Source: Neocallimastix lanati (nom. inval.) (taxonomy: Eukaryota; Neocallimastigomycota; Neocallimastigomycetes; Neocallimastigales; Neocallimastigaceae). Taken from it: a DNA stretch of 62,000 nucleotides. Position 1 is the first letter of the stretch; each line of letters opens with the position of its first letter. Shown here one piece after another: positions 38,164 through 52,700 of the stretch. The notes under the pieces are model-generated. The model made no database searches, was not told where the DNA came from, and was given only the letters and a program-made list of their open reading frames with translations. Position numbers and translations under genes: made by a program. Where the stretch lies: contig JACVTC010000066.1 in NCBI GenBank assembly GCA_016946835.1, positions 457,501 to 519,500 on the forward strand, in the 5' to 3' direction.

Positions 38164-41100
38164 ATGAGAAATAATTCAATGGGACATTCAAATCTAAACC
38201 CAAATTATCATAGACATAATTCAAATTCTATTAATGGTGTTGGAAATAATAATATAAATATGAATAATGGAAATAACGTTATGGGTATGAATATAGGAAA
38301 TGGATATAATGTTAACGGAATGGTATATCCAAATTTTAAAAGTGGAAATTCGTCACATTCTCGTACTGCATCCACAAGTTCAGTATCAATGGCTTACACT
38401 CCTGGATATTCTAAATCATCTAATTCTAATTATTATTCACAAAATAATTATTCACCACGTCCGATTAAGCGTTATCGCATTCAACCAAATGAAGAAATGT
38501 TAATACATAAATCAAGACCTTTAGGTTTATATAATTATTTTAAAATTTCTTAAATTATATTTTTAAATATATTAAATAAATTTTATGATTTTTACTTATA
38601 ATGTAATAATATGGATAAATTTAAATGTAAATATAAATATAATTATAAATATAAATAAAATATAAAAATGAAAAAAAGGTTATTTTGGTTATTCACTTCA
38701 GCATAAAGATCAACCTGAAGATGTTATTAATGAAAAAACAATAAATAGTGGTTATTTTAATGTTCCAATTATTGATATTAAGGTATAATGATCTTTAAAT
38801 TGTTTATATTTTAATAATAATAATAAAAGAAGCAATAAAAATATAAAATAAAAATAAATATAATATATAATGTTCTTTAATAATGGAATTTAAAATATTT
38901 AATTAAATTTTAAAATTAATTAGAGTGAAACAATGTCTGCAAGAAATGATATGATTGATAAACTTAAAAATCCTAAGTATCTATCATTATTAGGTTCATT
39001 TGCTGAAGAAATTATAGTAGAAAAAAATAGGTAACATTATTTAATAATATTATAATAAAACAAATTTTATTCAGTATAAAATATATTTCAATTAAATTAT
39101 TAATTAAATAAAAAAAAAAAATTATTATATATTCTAATATTCCATTATTTAATTATTGTAAAAAAAAAAAAAAAAAAGGCAATCTCACAATAAGTCAACA
39201 GTTAGTATAATAAAAAGTGATAATAATGAATCAGAAGAATTTATGAATTCTAGAGTAAATATTGGAAATACTAAACAAATAATCAGAAATATTATATCAC
39301 AAAATATATCTTTATTTGATTCAATGAGAATTATTGCTGATTTAAAGCATGTAATGATAAGAAATAAATATATAAAAACAAACAAACATTAACTTATCTA
39401 TGATAATAATATTTAATGTTAATTATATTTTTATAATCAATTTAAATAAAAAATAAATATAATAGGCATGGAAAAATAAACCATTTACAGAATGGTCACA
39501 AGTTATAATGGAAGAATTAATAAAATTTCCTAATATAACGTCATTACAACAACAAATTCAAAATAGTAATAATTCAAATAACAGCGATTCAAGTCAAAAG
39601 AATAATTCTATAAATGAACAGCAAATGATTAAAAAATGGAATTTTTGTGTTAAGCTTACTCGTTATTTATTTATTGAAGGTTTAATTGAACCAAGAATAT
39701 TATTGAAAGGATTATTAAATATTTTTGATTCATCAAACTTTCAACAGGTTTATATTATTTTAATATATATATTTCTTTAAAAAAAATTATTTTAATCAAT
39801 TTTTTTTTTATATATATAATAAAAAATATGGAAAAAAAAAGTGTGTTCTATTTTTACCAATACTTAAAGAATATTTAAATGATTTTAGTCGTTCGCGAGC
39901 GTTAATGACAAGCTTATTGGATACTTGTATAAAAAAACTTAGTAGTGTAAGCATTTAATATATATATATAAATAATAATTTTATTACTATTAAATTTAAA
40001 AATCTAATATTTTTATTTCGTTTAATTTATATTCATATTAAGATTAAAGAAGAATATTTAAGTAAGAGAATATGTGAATATCATTATATTAATTTGATTA
40101 GCTTGGTTAAGGTATTTTATGAATATATAATACTTAAATAAGATATACCTAATAAAAACTTATCCTATAATAGAATAATAATGTTATCATATTAATTTAA
40201 TTTAATTTTTCTTTCTTTTCTTCTTTAATGTATTTATTTATGTATTATTATTATTATAAAACATAAAATCATTGATTTTCAATAAAAGGAAATTTTAATA
40301 GCGACTCCTGATGTTATGATTAAACCAAATACATGGCAATCACTTGAAAAAGTTTTGAATAATAAATATATAAATTATTATCCAAATTATATGGTATTAT
40401 ATTAATAATAATAAAAAATAATATATTAATGAAAATTATATATAATTTTTTTTTATACTAATACTAATGATTAATAATTAACTATTTTTTAAGAATCCTT
40501 TAATAAAAGCTGCATATGAAAATCTATTTCAAACTTATCGACAAATGATTACAAAAAGAAATTCATTATTTAATAATTATTCTTTCGATACCACTTTGAT
40601 GGATAAGGATGAAACGGAAGATAATGATGAAGTATTATATATATAATATTTATTTATATTATTACTTTTATTATTTATTATTTTTTTTTTTAAAATTTAT
40701 TACCGAAATACCAATTAATTATTTTATTAAATAATATAATAGCAATTAAACTATTTTGAGAATTGTACTAATTTTTCGGAGCTTTGCAAATTATTAAATT
40801 TAAAAATGTATTATAGTAATAAGAAAGAAAGTAATGGTAAAATTATATTTAATGAACCTTTGTCATTAGAGGAAAAAATAATTTCATTATGTAATTGGGG
40901 AATAAAATTTCCAACACATGGAATATATATGACTTCCATTTTAATAAAAAAATTGGTTGAGGTAACATTTTTTTTTGTTTAGAAATAAATGATTCCTTTT
41001 AAATTAATTAATTCCAACTAAATTGTAATTTATTTTAAAATTTTATTTCATCAAAAATTAAACTTTTTTTTTTTTTTTTTATTTTATGTTATAATGATTC

Positions 41101-42872
41101 ATTTAATTTATATAAAAAGGATTCAGATGATCCTGATGAAGAACTTGAAAAGATACAAAATATATTTAATAAATACTTAAATGAATTCAATATTGATGAT
41201 AGATTTGGTATGAAAATTTAATTATAAATAAGTATATAATTTAAATTATAGTATAATAAAAATTTTTCATGAATTAAGAAAGTAGTTTTAGAATAATTAT
41301 TTTATTAATTGTTTTTAATTGATATTTTTAAATTATGTTTATTAATATTTATCTATAGAATATAAAAAATTGGTAGAATTATTTGGAGAATTAATAAGAA
41401 ATGAATTATTTTTCAGTGACCAGTATATAAGAAAGTTAATAGCTCGAGGCTATTTTGAAAAAAATAAAAGAAGCGAAAAGGTAAAATTTATTTTTAATTA
41501 AATATAAATATATATATATATTTTTATGATAATAATTAGAATTTATCAATATAAAAATATATGTTTATTTTATATTTATAATATAATAAAATAATAAAAA
41601 AAAAAAAAAAGGAAAAAAGATAGTAAATATATACCAGAATATACTATTAACTATAATATATGTATTTATAATTTTAATAATTATATTTAATTATTTAGAA
41701 TACAAAACGCTATTTGAGATATTTACACGATTTTCCAATTTTTGATGCTGATAAAGAACAAATAAATCAAAGAAGAATATTATTATATGGTGTATATAAG
41801 AATCCAAAAGAATTAAAAGAAATAAAAATATTTAATAAATTAAAAGAAATGATCAATTTAAAATTACCACATATATTTGATTTTGATTTTTCAGATGAGA
41901 AAAATATAAAATCATATTATGATAAACCAGAAGATTATGAAAAATTAGCAACGTTTGACAGAGATGAAAAGACATTCATGTTATTAAGAAAAATATCAAG
42001 TTTTTGGAAGTGTAAAATTTCAGAGTGGTTAAAAGATGTTGTATTTAATTATGTAGTTCCAGATATACCGTAAGTATTATTTATATATTTAATAATATTT
42101 ACATAATAAATATTTTAATAAATTTATTTATTATTTTTTTTTTATGTTATTTAATAAAATTTTATTAATGTCATTATTTTAAATAATTGTTATATTATTA
42201 TTTTTTTTCTATTAGAATTGGAAGTGATAATTGGTGGTATATAAATCCTGGTGATTCATTATTAAATGTAAGGCAATTTGCAACGATAGTTGAAATTCTT
42301 GAAGTCATTGGTGATAAAAATGGCATTGTTGATGTAATTATATACAAATATAAATTAAATTAAAATTAAATAGTTAAATTATAATTATTAAAAAAAAAAA
42401 AAAAAATAATTGCTCAATTATTTAATGAATTTATTTTTAATTTATAGCTATGTTTATGGTTAATACCAAAGATTAAAAAACGAACAATGAATCATTATAT
42501 TATAACTTGTATTAATAAAAATAAATTATTAATTAATCTAACGAAAAGAAGTAAAGAATTATTTGATATTATATGGAAAAAGGTAATATAAAATATAATT
42601 AAATTTATGTTATTTTAATTTATTATTATAATTATTATTAATTTATTTTATTTTATTATTTTTTTTAAATATTATTATTTATAAAAAATTATATTTTTAA
42701 TATAATTACTTTTATTTTAAAGCATAATAAACTTAAGAGTGAAAATAATATTGATCGTGTATTGCTATTATTCTTAATATCATTTAATGAAACTTTTGGA
42801 TTTGAAATTGAAAAAGATATAATGGAACAGGTAATATTTATATTTAATTAATTAATATAAATTTAACAAAAA

Positions 42873-42923
<51 letters not shown>

Positions 42924-45114
42924 TAATTATATGTATATTTATAATTTATAATGCTTTATTTATAATTTATCAAATATTTTATTTAAAAGATTGAAAAAGA
43001 TTTGAAAATTGAACACAAAGAATTTAATAATTATGAAGATGTAATTACTACATTTGAAAAAACAATTAACTCGATTAAAGATTATAATGCAATTTCTCCA
43101 TCCGATTTATTATTATTACAATGTAAATATCAACACAATGTTACCGAATTAAAGAAATACTTTAAATATATTCTTGAAGTTAAATTAGAAAGGGATTATT
43201 CGAAAATGAAGTAAATTTTTTTTCTTTATTTTTTCTTTTTTTTTTTTTTTTTTTTATTGTATATATATATATGAAATAAGTATAACTAATTAGTATTATT
43301 TATTTTATTTATTATATAATATGTTATATATTCAATTACTTATTTAAATGTTTATAATTTTTAAAAATTTAATTATAAATAAATACTAGTAAAAACCAAA
43401 TAATATATAATTTTGATATTTTCACTGAAATTTTAAGACAATTTAATGATGGATTTAATGATTTTAATGATGTTTTATTTGGATATTTATCAGAAAACTA
43501 TCTTAAAGATTCATTAATTGATATTTCTAATAATAATCAACAAATTAATTATCAAAATAATTCCAATTTGAAACAAATCAATTTTAAATTACAAAATTAT
43601 TTCTTTATATTATTGTTTACAACTGGTAGTTGTTCAATTTCAAGATTACTTTCAGATTACTTTAAACCAACAATGGAATTATTTAAAAATCATTTAATAA
43701 ATGGAAAGTCAATTAATGAAAATTCAATTGTATTATTTGATAATGTTATAACGTTAATGCATATTTTGTTTACAGTTGATGATTCGAAACCAATTATCGA
43801 TGATTTATATTTAACTACTAAGATGATTCATTATCTTAGATCAAAAAGAATCAATATTTTAAGAAGTGGAGAATCTTATAATAATTGTCTTGACTTGTTT
43901 CAAACTATAATAACTATCTTTTCTGAATTAATTAATAAAAGTCATACTGCACTTGCAAAACAATTTATACCAAAAATTAAAGTTTTCCTGAATGATTGGA
44001 TTAAAGCTCCATGGTTCTTTAAAATAAATCTTATTAATATTAATTATTTACACAAAAAATTATTTAATTTTAATTCTTTATATTCAGAAGATACTTCAAA
44101 GAATATTATATACCTTTTAACTCTTTATGTTCTAAATATGATATATCATGGTGAATATTTTGTTACAGGAAAAGCTGTAGAATCTCCTATATTGAATATT
44201 AATACAATAGAAAATAATAAAGAATTTAAGATGGATAATATTGCATGGGAAGAATGGAATAAATTCTTTAAGAGTGTTTATTTATTATATAAAGATTGGA
44301 CACCTAGTGTCTGTAAGGTTGCTTTAATTCTCATTAACAATCTTTGGTTATTAAATGATAAAAATAGAAATAGAAGTGATGAATTCAGTTCATCACTTAT
44401 TAAAGGTTTTATTCATGCAACTTTAAGTACTTTAACCGAAACTAATGAAAACAGAAATAAAATAACAATTGAAACTAATTGTATATCGCAAAAAGCAATT
44501 CTAAGTTATATATCATTATTTAAACCAAAATTTAATGTTGAGGTAAACTATATAAAAAAAGTTTATATATATATATTATTATTATTAGTTTAAAATAAAT
44601 AAATTTTTAAAAAATTAATTATTTTATTATTATATATAATATACATATTTTTAATAATTTAATAATTATAGATAGCGAGATCAATAATAAAATCATTCTA
44701 TTTAAATTATGAAACTCCATTGGATGTTTGTATTAATAAAAAATCCGAATTAAATTTGGATTCAATTACGTACTTCGCAGACTTTTTTTCTGCTATTGTA
44801 TATAATATAAATATAATTAAAAATAAATTTGATCCTAATAATAATAATAATTCCAATCATATGCTGGGTATTAATGAGGATATGAAATATAACATTATTA
44901 AGAATCTATTAAATCATTTCCAATGGTATAATGATAATAAAAAAATACTTGATATTATGGAAGATTCTCAAGTATTGTATGATGAAGCTAAATATATAGT
45001 AGATAATGATTTAATTGAAACAACTTCAATATTTAATGTAAGGAAGATTTTTAATAATTAATAATAAAAGATTAGAAATTTAATTATTTGATAATAATAT
45101 AATTATAATAATTA

Positions 45115-45151
<37 letters not shown>

Positions 45152-46750
45152 CCCTTCTCTATTAAATTTATTAGAAAAATAAAATGTTACAGTCATTAAC
45201 ACCAATTGAAGAGGTAAATAGCCTATTTACAGATTATAAATATAAATTTAACAATATATTTAATTAATTTTATATAATTTAATCAATTTTATTATAGTTA
45301 TTAAATAATAAAAAAATTTATTAATTTTTATTTTAATTCATTATTAGAATCGTAAACATTTAACTATTGAAATATTTAGATCCAAGTATGTATTTAAATT
45401 ATTACTTTAAATAAATCTTTTAAATCTAAAAATAAAATTTATATTATACTAATTAATTTTAAAATAAAAATTATAATAAAAATAAAACTAGTATATTTTT
45501 TATGTTGAAGGTTCTTCATCCTTTATTAGCGTCAATTTGTAGACGTCCAAAAGAAGGAAATATTTTATCTTGGATAAAGGTTTTGATACATCTTTTATCT
45601 GTAAGTATTGTATATTATTTAATATTAAAATATTAATCAAAAAATTAATATATACTTTTTATTTATTTAAATAATATTTTAATAACTTTTTATTTTTGTG
45701 TTATTATTATTATTATTATTACTATTATTATTATTATTATTATTGTTTCTATTAAATAGAGTCAAATTATTCATGGGAATGGTATTCAAATAAAACTTTT
45801 TGAATACACATTAGATATTGTAACTTTTTTACTTGATGGTAATTTATATATATAAATATAATAATTAGTATTTTTATTTAAGATAATTATTTAAAATAAA
45901 TAGTAAATATGATAATGACATATTTTTGTATTTATATTTTAAATTATTTAAAATAGAAACCCCAGATGAATATAAAAAGGAACAATTTTTATTGACTCAG
46001 GTAAATATTATTAATATTAATATTAATATTATTATTACTTATTAAAGTTATAAAAAGTTAAATTTATACCAGTTTATATTAATTTATTTAATACATATAT
46101 ATATTTAAATTAATTTATAAACTAATTTTTAGGAAATTCAAAGAGAAATAGATATTCCTCCAATTTTAGCTTCAAGAATTAATCAAATATTACCCATTAG
46201 AATTCAAAATATATATGAATTTAATTTATCTATATCTGGAAATAATAATTCTAAATTAATTTCTTCTAATATCATTAATCCATGGGAATGGTTTAAAGAA
46301 ATAAGACCTAGTCAAGGTGATTCTACAAATGAAAATAAAAAGGATGAAAATAAAAACAATGGTCTTGTATTAAAAAGTGTACCACTTGATTCAGTTAATT
46401 TCCAAAAAGATAAGATATATCCTTTATCATACTTTGATATTAATAAGTATAAGAAATTAGATAAAGGCTTAATTACTACTTATGAAAATCATTTTGATGA
46501 TTTTAATATTTTAAATGATTTAGATTTAGCTAAAAGTTTAAATGAGTCAATAAATTTGGAAAAACTAGTGGTTAGGAATGGCATTATTAAAGAAGAAAAT
46601 AAATCTGTAGCAAATAGTTATTCAATTATTGATGAAAAAATAATAAAACCTTTAAATATGCAATATAACAATATGGTTTCAAGTATGCCAAAGAATAATC
46701 AATTTATCAATAACATTAATAATCCATTAAAAAGAAAATCATTTCAATAA
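38164..46750 (+). CDS. MED12: Mediator complex subunit 12 (SRB8), CDK8 kinase module
   Basis: MED12 links cyclin C/CDK8 to Mediator in the nucleus. I place 25 exons: 38164-38524, 38679-38782, 38924-39030, 39179-39350, 39466-39747, 39842-39946, 40043-40111, 40289-40393, 40494-40631, 40743-40961, 41120-41207, 41359-41480, 41699-42069, 42216-42333, 42448-42582, 42723-42830, 42990-43210, 43390-44542, 44672-45037, 45175-45213, 45348-45385, 45492-45600, 45760-45838, 45957-46000 and 46133-46750. All phases close: about 1756 residues. The N-terminus is Asn/Ser-rich, followed by the MED12 signature KSRPLGYFGYSLQHKDQPED (across intron 1) and NKPFTEWSQVIMEELIKFP. The LCEWAV-like helix RYLRYLHDFPIF and ILLYGVYKN at 41702-41800 are the best family match. 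The C-terminal half is weakly conserved. Small exons 20 and 21 (39 and 38 nt) are the least certain. Confidence 0.88.
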
Positions 46751-46881
46751 ATTTATATACATATAATTTTACAATAGAGCATTAAATTTATTTTTACATT
46801 ATTATATTTTGATTAATTTTATTTTTTTTTTTGTATTTTTTTTCTACCTACATCGTTTTTATTACATTAAACAATAAATAA

Positions 46882-46917
<36 letters not shown>

Positions 46918-46987
46918 GAAAAGAAAAAAAAAAAATTAATAATAATAATAATAATAATAATAGCAATAATAATAATTGTATTTTATT

Positions 46988-47028
<41 letters not shown>

Positions 47029-47405
47029 GATTTTATTTTTTATTTAATGTATCTTTTATTTAAATAACCCTTTTAAATAAAAAATTTTAATATTTTATTA
47101 AATATTATTTTTAATTTTTAAAAATTTATCTATATACTTCAATTAATTTTTTATATTCGTTTTTTTTTATAATTTTTTATAATATAATATTAAATTATTT
47201 GAAATAAAAAAAATAAAAATAAAATTTAAAAATTTTATAATTTTAAAGAATTTTTAATATTAGTTTTATAAGTCATATTATATATTTTTTCAAAAAAAAA
47301 AAATTATTCAAAAAATTCATTCTTTTAACATTTAACATTATTCCATTAAAGTTTATTTATTTTAGTTTTGTTTTGTTCGGTACAGATTGTTAATTCATAA
47401 TAAAT

Positions 47406-47436
<31 letters not shown>

Positions 47437-47668
47437 TATATATATATATATATATTAACATATATTTATACATTTTTAAAATATAATTTTTTAGGTTAAT
47501 CTCAAATTTTTACTAAATAAAAAAAATTTTTATTTTTATTTTTATTATTATTATATTTATTATTATTATTATTTTTTAATTTTAAATTTTAATATTTTAA
47601 CTTTATTTTATTTTATTTTTTTATATTTAATTCTGTAATTTTTTTGAAAATAATATTGAACATTTGGA
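46751..47668. other. Convergent 3' spacer between MED12 and the E3 gene
   Basis: Poly(A) at about 46882-46917, poly(T) at about 46988-47026, a TATATA run near 47437 and AAAACAAAAC repeats. No gene; it should hold both transcript ends. Confidence 0.55.
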
Positions 47669-48992
47669 TTATACAATTTTATAGTAATAAACTAATTTAG
47701 ATTTTTCATGATCATGAATTTTTTCTTTTTTCAATTGAATGATAGTAGGTTTTTTTCCACTGGTCCTAACAGTAGTACTAATAATTTTTTTTGGTTGCTC
47801 CTGTATATATTTTGTTGATATATATTTACTTCTTTCTAGTAATGATTCTTTCTTTTTTCTTGAATTTTCAATATCTCCTATTATAATTGATAAATATTAA
47901 AAAAAAAAACAAAAAAACAAAAAAACAAATAATTAATAACATTAATTAATATGAAAAATATAATGATAATAATAATATATATTATAAAATTGGTAGATAG
48001 ATTTATATAATAATAATGAATATTTTTAATTATATTATTACTTTCTATAGAATTAAATTTCTTTTTGAATTCTTCTGAACTTGATGATTTTAATATATCA
48101 TCTAAAAATGAATATTTTTTTTTCATTAATAATATTGTAAACTTTTTTATAATACTAAAAATACAATATTATTATGAATTATATTATTGATAATAATTTT
48201 AGTAATTACCATTGTTAATTATAATATTACTGTTATTTTCAATATTATAATCATCTTTATTCATATTGATTTTTATTTCATCTTTATCTATGGTATTATT
48301 TAGAATATTTTGTTCTTCCTTATCTTTTATTTCTTCAACTGTTTCTGGTTCATTTACTATATATATATATATTTTTATTATATTATTTAATAATATATAT
48401 AGATATACATTTATATTAGCATTTATTATAAATAATAATAATATATATATTAAAATTACTTGATATATTTAGGATTTTTTGAATGGAATCGGTTATTTCT
48501 TGAATAGTTTTCACTTTTTCATTAATATTGTTAATATCCTATAATATAATTTATTAATCATTTCAAATTATTTAATTAGTATTATTATTATTATTATTAT
48601 TATTTTTTTTTTCATACTTATTTATTATCATTTTTCATAAATTGTAGAAATTATTAATTAAATAGAATATCATACATTTTTATAACAAGATTCTAAAGAA
48701 TAATGATCTTCAACATTTTCATTAATACCATCATTTTCAACATTATTATTATCATTACTATTATTTTTTATATTAATTTGATCATTAATAGTTATATTTT
48801 CATTAAGTTGTTCATTTATATTATTTATTTCCTCATTTTGGAAAGAAGTTTCTTCTTTTTCATGATTTAAACAACTTAAATCATCTAGGAATATTTTTTT
48901 TGTATTTTCTAAATAATCATTATCATCAATTTTTTTTGATGAATATGAAGAAAAAGATATATCTGGTAATTTGGAGTTTTTTCTTTCTTTAT

Positions 48993-49029
<37 letters not shown>

Positions 49030-49717
49030 AAAATAAAAAATTTTTATTAATTATTAATTATACCATATTTAATTTTATATTAATATAAATTAAAAAAATA
49101 AATAAATAAATAATAAATAAATTTTTATATAATTAATACCACTTTCTAAGTAATAAGTATTATCATCTTTAATTTTATTTAAAAATAATTTATATTAGAT
49201 AAAATGTTTGTAAATCCAATGAATTTATATAAATAAATGAATTTATGTATATATATATAAATGTAGTATTTATATAAGTAATCATTAATTGATAAACAAT
49301 ACCTATGATTCTATAATTATAAACAACGTTGTGATTATTTTTATTATTTGAAACATTTTCATTCCTTGAAGAATTGAAATTATCAATACTATAATAATTA
49401 TCATCGTCAATTTTATAATTATATGTTTTATTATTATATGAGGTTATATATCTATTATCATTATCATTTTCATCTTTAACTTCCCAATTACCGTTGGAGT
49501 AAAGAACAACTTGTTCATCTAAATTTGAAGTATTTTTCAATATTTCATAGAATAAACCATCGACAATTAATGAATTATAATTTGCTTGTAAATTACAAAT
49601 TGGGCATTTTTTTATTACAGATGATAATGTTAACTGGAAAAATGAATTTGCATCAAAACATTGGGCATGTTTACAATGATGAAATCGTATAGGAGTTTTT
49701 ATTCTAGTTCTTGAAAC

Positions 49718-49764
<47 letters not shown>

Positions 49765-50240
49765 TTCGTTATATATATATATTTATTTTTAAACTTAATA
49801 TTAAACTATTTTTTTCACTTTTTTTTTTTTTTAATAAATTAGTATAAACTATTTTAAATGTAAAAAAAATAACTAACTTACTGGACATTTTAATGATAAT
49901 ACACATGACGTTTCAAGTATACCGGAATTATTGTTTGTATCTTTAAATACTATTGCATATTTTATGTATATTTAGTAAATACATATATGTTTATATATAT
50001 ATATATATTTTTTTTTATAAGCGTTAATAAAATATTACTTTAAAATATTTTATTACTATAGTAATTCTTTTAAATAAAAAGAAATTTATAATTATTCTTT
50101 CATTATTATTTTATAATATTTTTTTTATTATAAAAATAAATAGAAAAAAGTAATTATTTACATTCATCAATTACTCTATTTTTACTTAAAAAACGCTGTT
50201 TTTTTAATTTTTTAATTGCTTTTTCGATTTTCTCTTCCAT
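47669..50240 (-). CDS. SP-RING (Siz/PIAS-type) SUMO E3 ligase, short form
   Basis: A likely SUMO ligase that would position UBC9~SUMO on targets. Nine exons: 50240-50162, 49949-49882, 49717-49303, 49166-49140, 48986-48676, 48538-48460, 48356-48210, 48101-48042 and 47877-47669; phases close to 464 residues. After a basic helix (MEEKIEKAIKKLKKQRF), the SP-RING occupies about residues 38-100: SCVLSLKCPVSRTRIKTPIR, then CKHAQCFD with His/Cys zinc ligands, then KKCPICNLQANYNSLIVDG. VVLYSNGNWEV follows, the strand typical of Siz/PIAS rather than Mms21. The rest is Asn/Glu-rich, ending in a basic patch. SAP and PINIT domains, normally ahead of the SP-RING, are absent: an in-frame stop lies upstream of the ATG. 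It is divergent from UBC9. Exon 4 is only 27 nt. Confidence 0.85.
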
Positions 50241-50537
50241 GTTCTTTTTTAAAGAATAATTATTAATTTAAAGAATAAAATTAAATATATATTAAATATA
50301 TATATAGATTTATATATATATATTTTAGAGATATAATTATACTATGGTTTATATATATATATTTTAGAGATATAATTATACTATGGTTTATTTATTAGTA
50401 AAAATTATAAAATATTTATAGCATATGGAAAAAAAAGGTAATGCATGGAATTTAAAATATAATAATATTGAAAATTTATTTTAATAATTATTTAAATTTT
50501 TACATTGTCGAATTTAATAAGCTAATACATTTATTAA

Positions 50538-50576
<39 letters not shown>

Positions 50577-50676
50577 TGGATATACATAAGACAAATAAAG
50601 TTTTACTAAAATTTAAGGTGAGACTTTTTAATTAAATAAATTATATTTTGAATTAAAGCAAAAGATAAAGAAAAAA

Positions 50677-50708
<32 letters not shown>

Positions 50709-51150
50709 TTAAATTAAAAACTTAATCTATATCTAGTACATTTATATTTAACATTTCTTGAATGTAACATTTAATGAAATTATTGAAAAATTTTATCTAT
50801 TATATTTATATATTATTGAGATTAATATAAAAATCTCAATAGTGTCATAACCATCAAGTAACTATGCATTTACTCAAAAAAAAAAAAAAAAAAGTTTGTT
50901 AAATAATATAAACTCATATAATAAAATATAAGATATATTATTTAAATTTTTATTTGTAATAAATTTTCTTTTAATAATAATTTTTTTTTTCTGAAATATA
51001 TTTTTCTTTTAAATTGAATAAACAATACTAATAATTGTATCATTTTTTTTTAAGAAACAGTTATATTTTAGTATTTTGAATAAATATATTATTTTTATTT
51101 TTTAAAAAATAAAAATTAAAAAAACAATATATATATATATATTTAAAAAA
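50241..51150. promoter_or_regulatory. 910-bp divergent spacer between SUMO E3 and SUMO E2 genes
   Basis: Both start codons face away from this spacer, so it should contain both promoters. Visible: a 44-bp direct duplication at about 50301-50389 (ATATATATATTTTAGAGATA followed by TAATTATACTATGGTTTAT, twice), poly(T) at 50540-50571, a TA run at 50680-50702 and poly(A) at 50877-50893. No known operator was recognised. The role is inferred from layout. Confidence 0.5.
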
Positions 51151-52700
51151 ATGTCAAATTTATGCATATCAAGATTGATAGAAGAAAGAAATCAATTGAA
51201 AAAAGGTATATTTAACTGAAATATTATGGATCACTTTTTTTTTTATTGTATTTATTATATAATATATTTTAAAATTATAATCTTATTGAAATTGATATGT
51301 GTAGATTCCATTCCTGGATTTAAAGTTGGACCATTAAAAACAGTTGATGGCAATTATGATATATTAAATTGGGAAGCCTATATTCCAGGCATTAGGTATT
51401 ACATAACTAATATAATGGATGTTCAATATAAAGGAATCATGAATATTAAAATATTTTTTTTATATATTTGTTAATAAATAATTAAAATAAATAAGAGGAA
51501 CTTCATGGGATGGAGGAATTTTTAAATTGAATTTAAAATTTTCAAAAGGTTATTATAATTAATAATTTTTAAACAATAAACCAAAAAAAATTTTTTTTTT
51601 TTTTAAAAATGAATAAACTCATATAAAGAATAAAAAAATTATTGTTATAATTGCTTTTTTTTAATAGATTACCCATTAAAACCACCAAAATGTACATTTT
51701 CTCCACCTGTCTTGTATGAAGAAGAAATATATATATATATTGATTAAATATATATAAATATATTGTAATAATATTTATTTTTTATTTACATTTAATTATA
51801 TAAATTTATATATTTATATATTAATATAAATGAATTTAAAAAAAAAAGTCATCCAAATGTTTATTTATCAGGTATATATATTTTAAATTGATATTTAAAA
51901 TATTTTTTAAAAAATAATATTTATTATTAATAATTAACATTTTTAAAATGATATAAATACTTTTTTTTTTTTTTTTTTTTTTTATTTTATTTTTAATATA
52001 ATGAAACAATAATCTAAATTAAAATAATTATTATAAAAATTTGAATAAAAAAGGGGACGTATGCCTTTCTATATTAAATGAATATGAAGTATATATTAAT
52101 TTTTATAATTATTAATATTTTTATTAATAAATATCAATAATAATAATAATAATAATATGAGAAAGTTTTATTAAATAATATATTATTAAAATATTTAAAA
52201 TTGTTATTACATATTCATTAGGACTGGAGGCCATCAATATCAATAAGAGATATTTTAATTGGGATTCAATCATTGTTGAATGAACCAAATCTTGACAGCC
52301 CAGCCCAAGTAAAATAATATAAAAATTTTATTTAATTTAAATAATAAAAAATTAAATAATATATAATTTAAATAATATGTTTATTAAATATTTATATACT
52401 ATAATTTTAAATTTATTTATATATTTATAAAGCATGCTGCATATATTTTATGCCAAGAAGATAGAATGGAATATGAGAAGAAATTAATGATGCAGGCAAA
52501 AGTAATATAATATATTTATATATATATATATATTTTTATTATTATTTATATTATTATTATTATTAAAAAAAATAAAAATTTAACTCTAATAAATAAATAA
52601 AAATAATAATTTTTTTTGTTTTTTTTTTTTTTAAATTTATTCAATATTATAGAGTCATCATGATATAAATAGCGTGTCTTATATGAAACGTCATTATTAA
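51151..52700 (+). CDS. UBC9: SUMO-conjugating enzyme E2
   Basis: Takes SUMO from the E1 as a thioester and passes it to lysines. Nine exons: 51151-51205, 51305-51395, 51496-51548, 51668-51713, 51849-51871, 52054-52088, 52222-52308, 52433-52501 and 52653-52700; phases close to 168 residues (human 158). Features: [13 protein letters not shown] (helix 1), [37 protein letters not shown] with the E2 HPN motif, catalytic Cys in [10 protein letters not shown], and [19 protein letters not shown], then [10 protein letters not shown], which is UBC9-specific. The C-terminal tail ([15 protein letters not shown]) is about ten residues longer than usual. The 23-nt fifth exon encodes the end of HPNVYLS. It lies between the SUMO E3 (divergent) and SUMO (convergent) genes. 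Confidence 0.95.

Noticed and set aside
47881-48126. Minus-strand frame starting ATG AAA AAA AAA as a separate small gene
   Set aside because: Its useful part (DDILKSSSSEEFKKKF) is exon 8 of the SP-RING gene; the in-phase acceptor TTCATTTTTAG at 48102 lies inside the false N-terminus.
47669-50240. Mms21/Nse2 rather than Siz/PIAS for the SP-RING gene
   Set aside because: The VVLYSNGNWEV strand after the SP-RING is a Siz/PIAS trait, and Mms21 has its SP-RING near the C-terminus. Not fully excluded.
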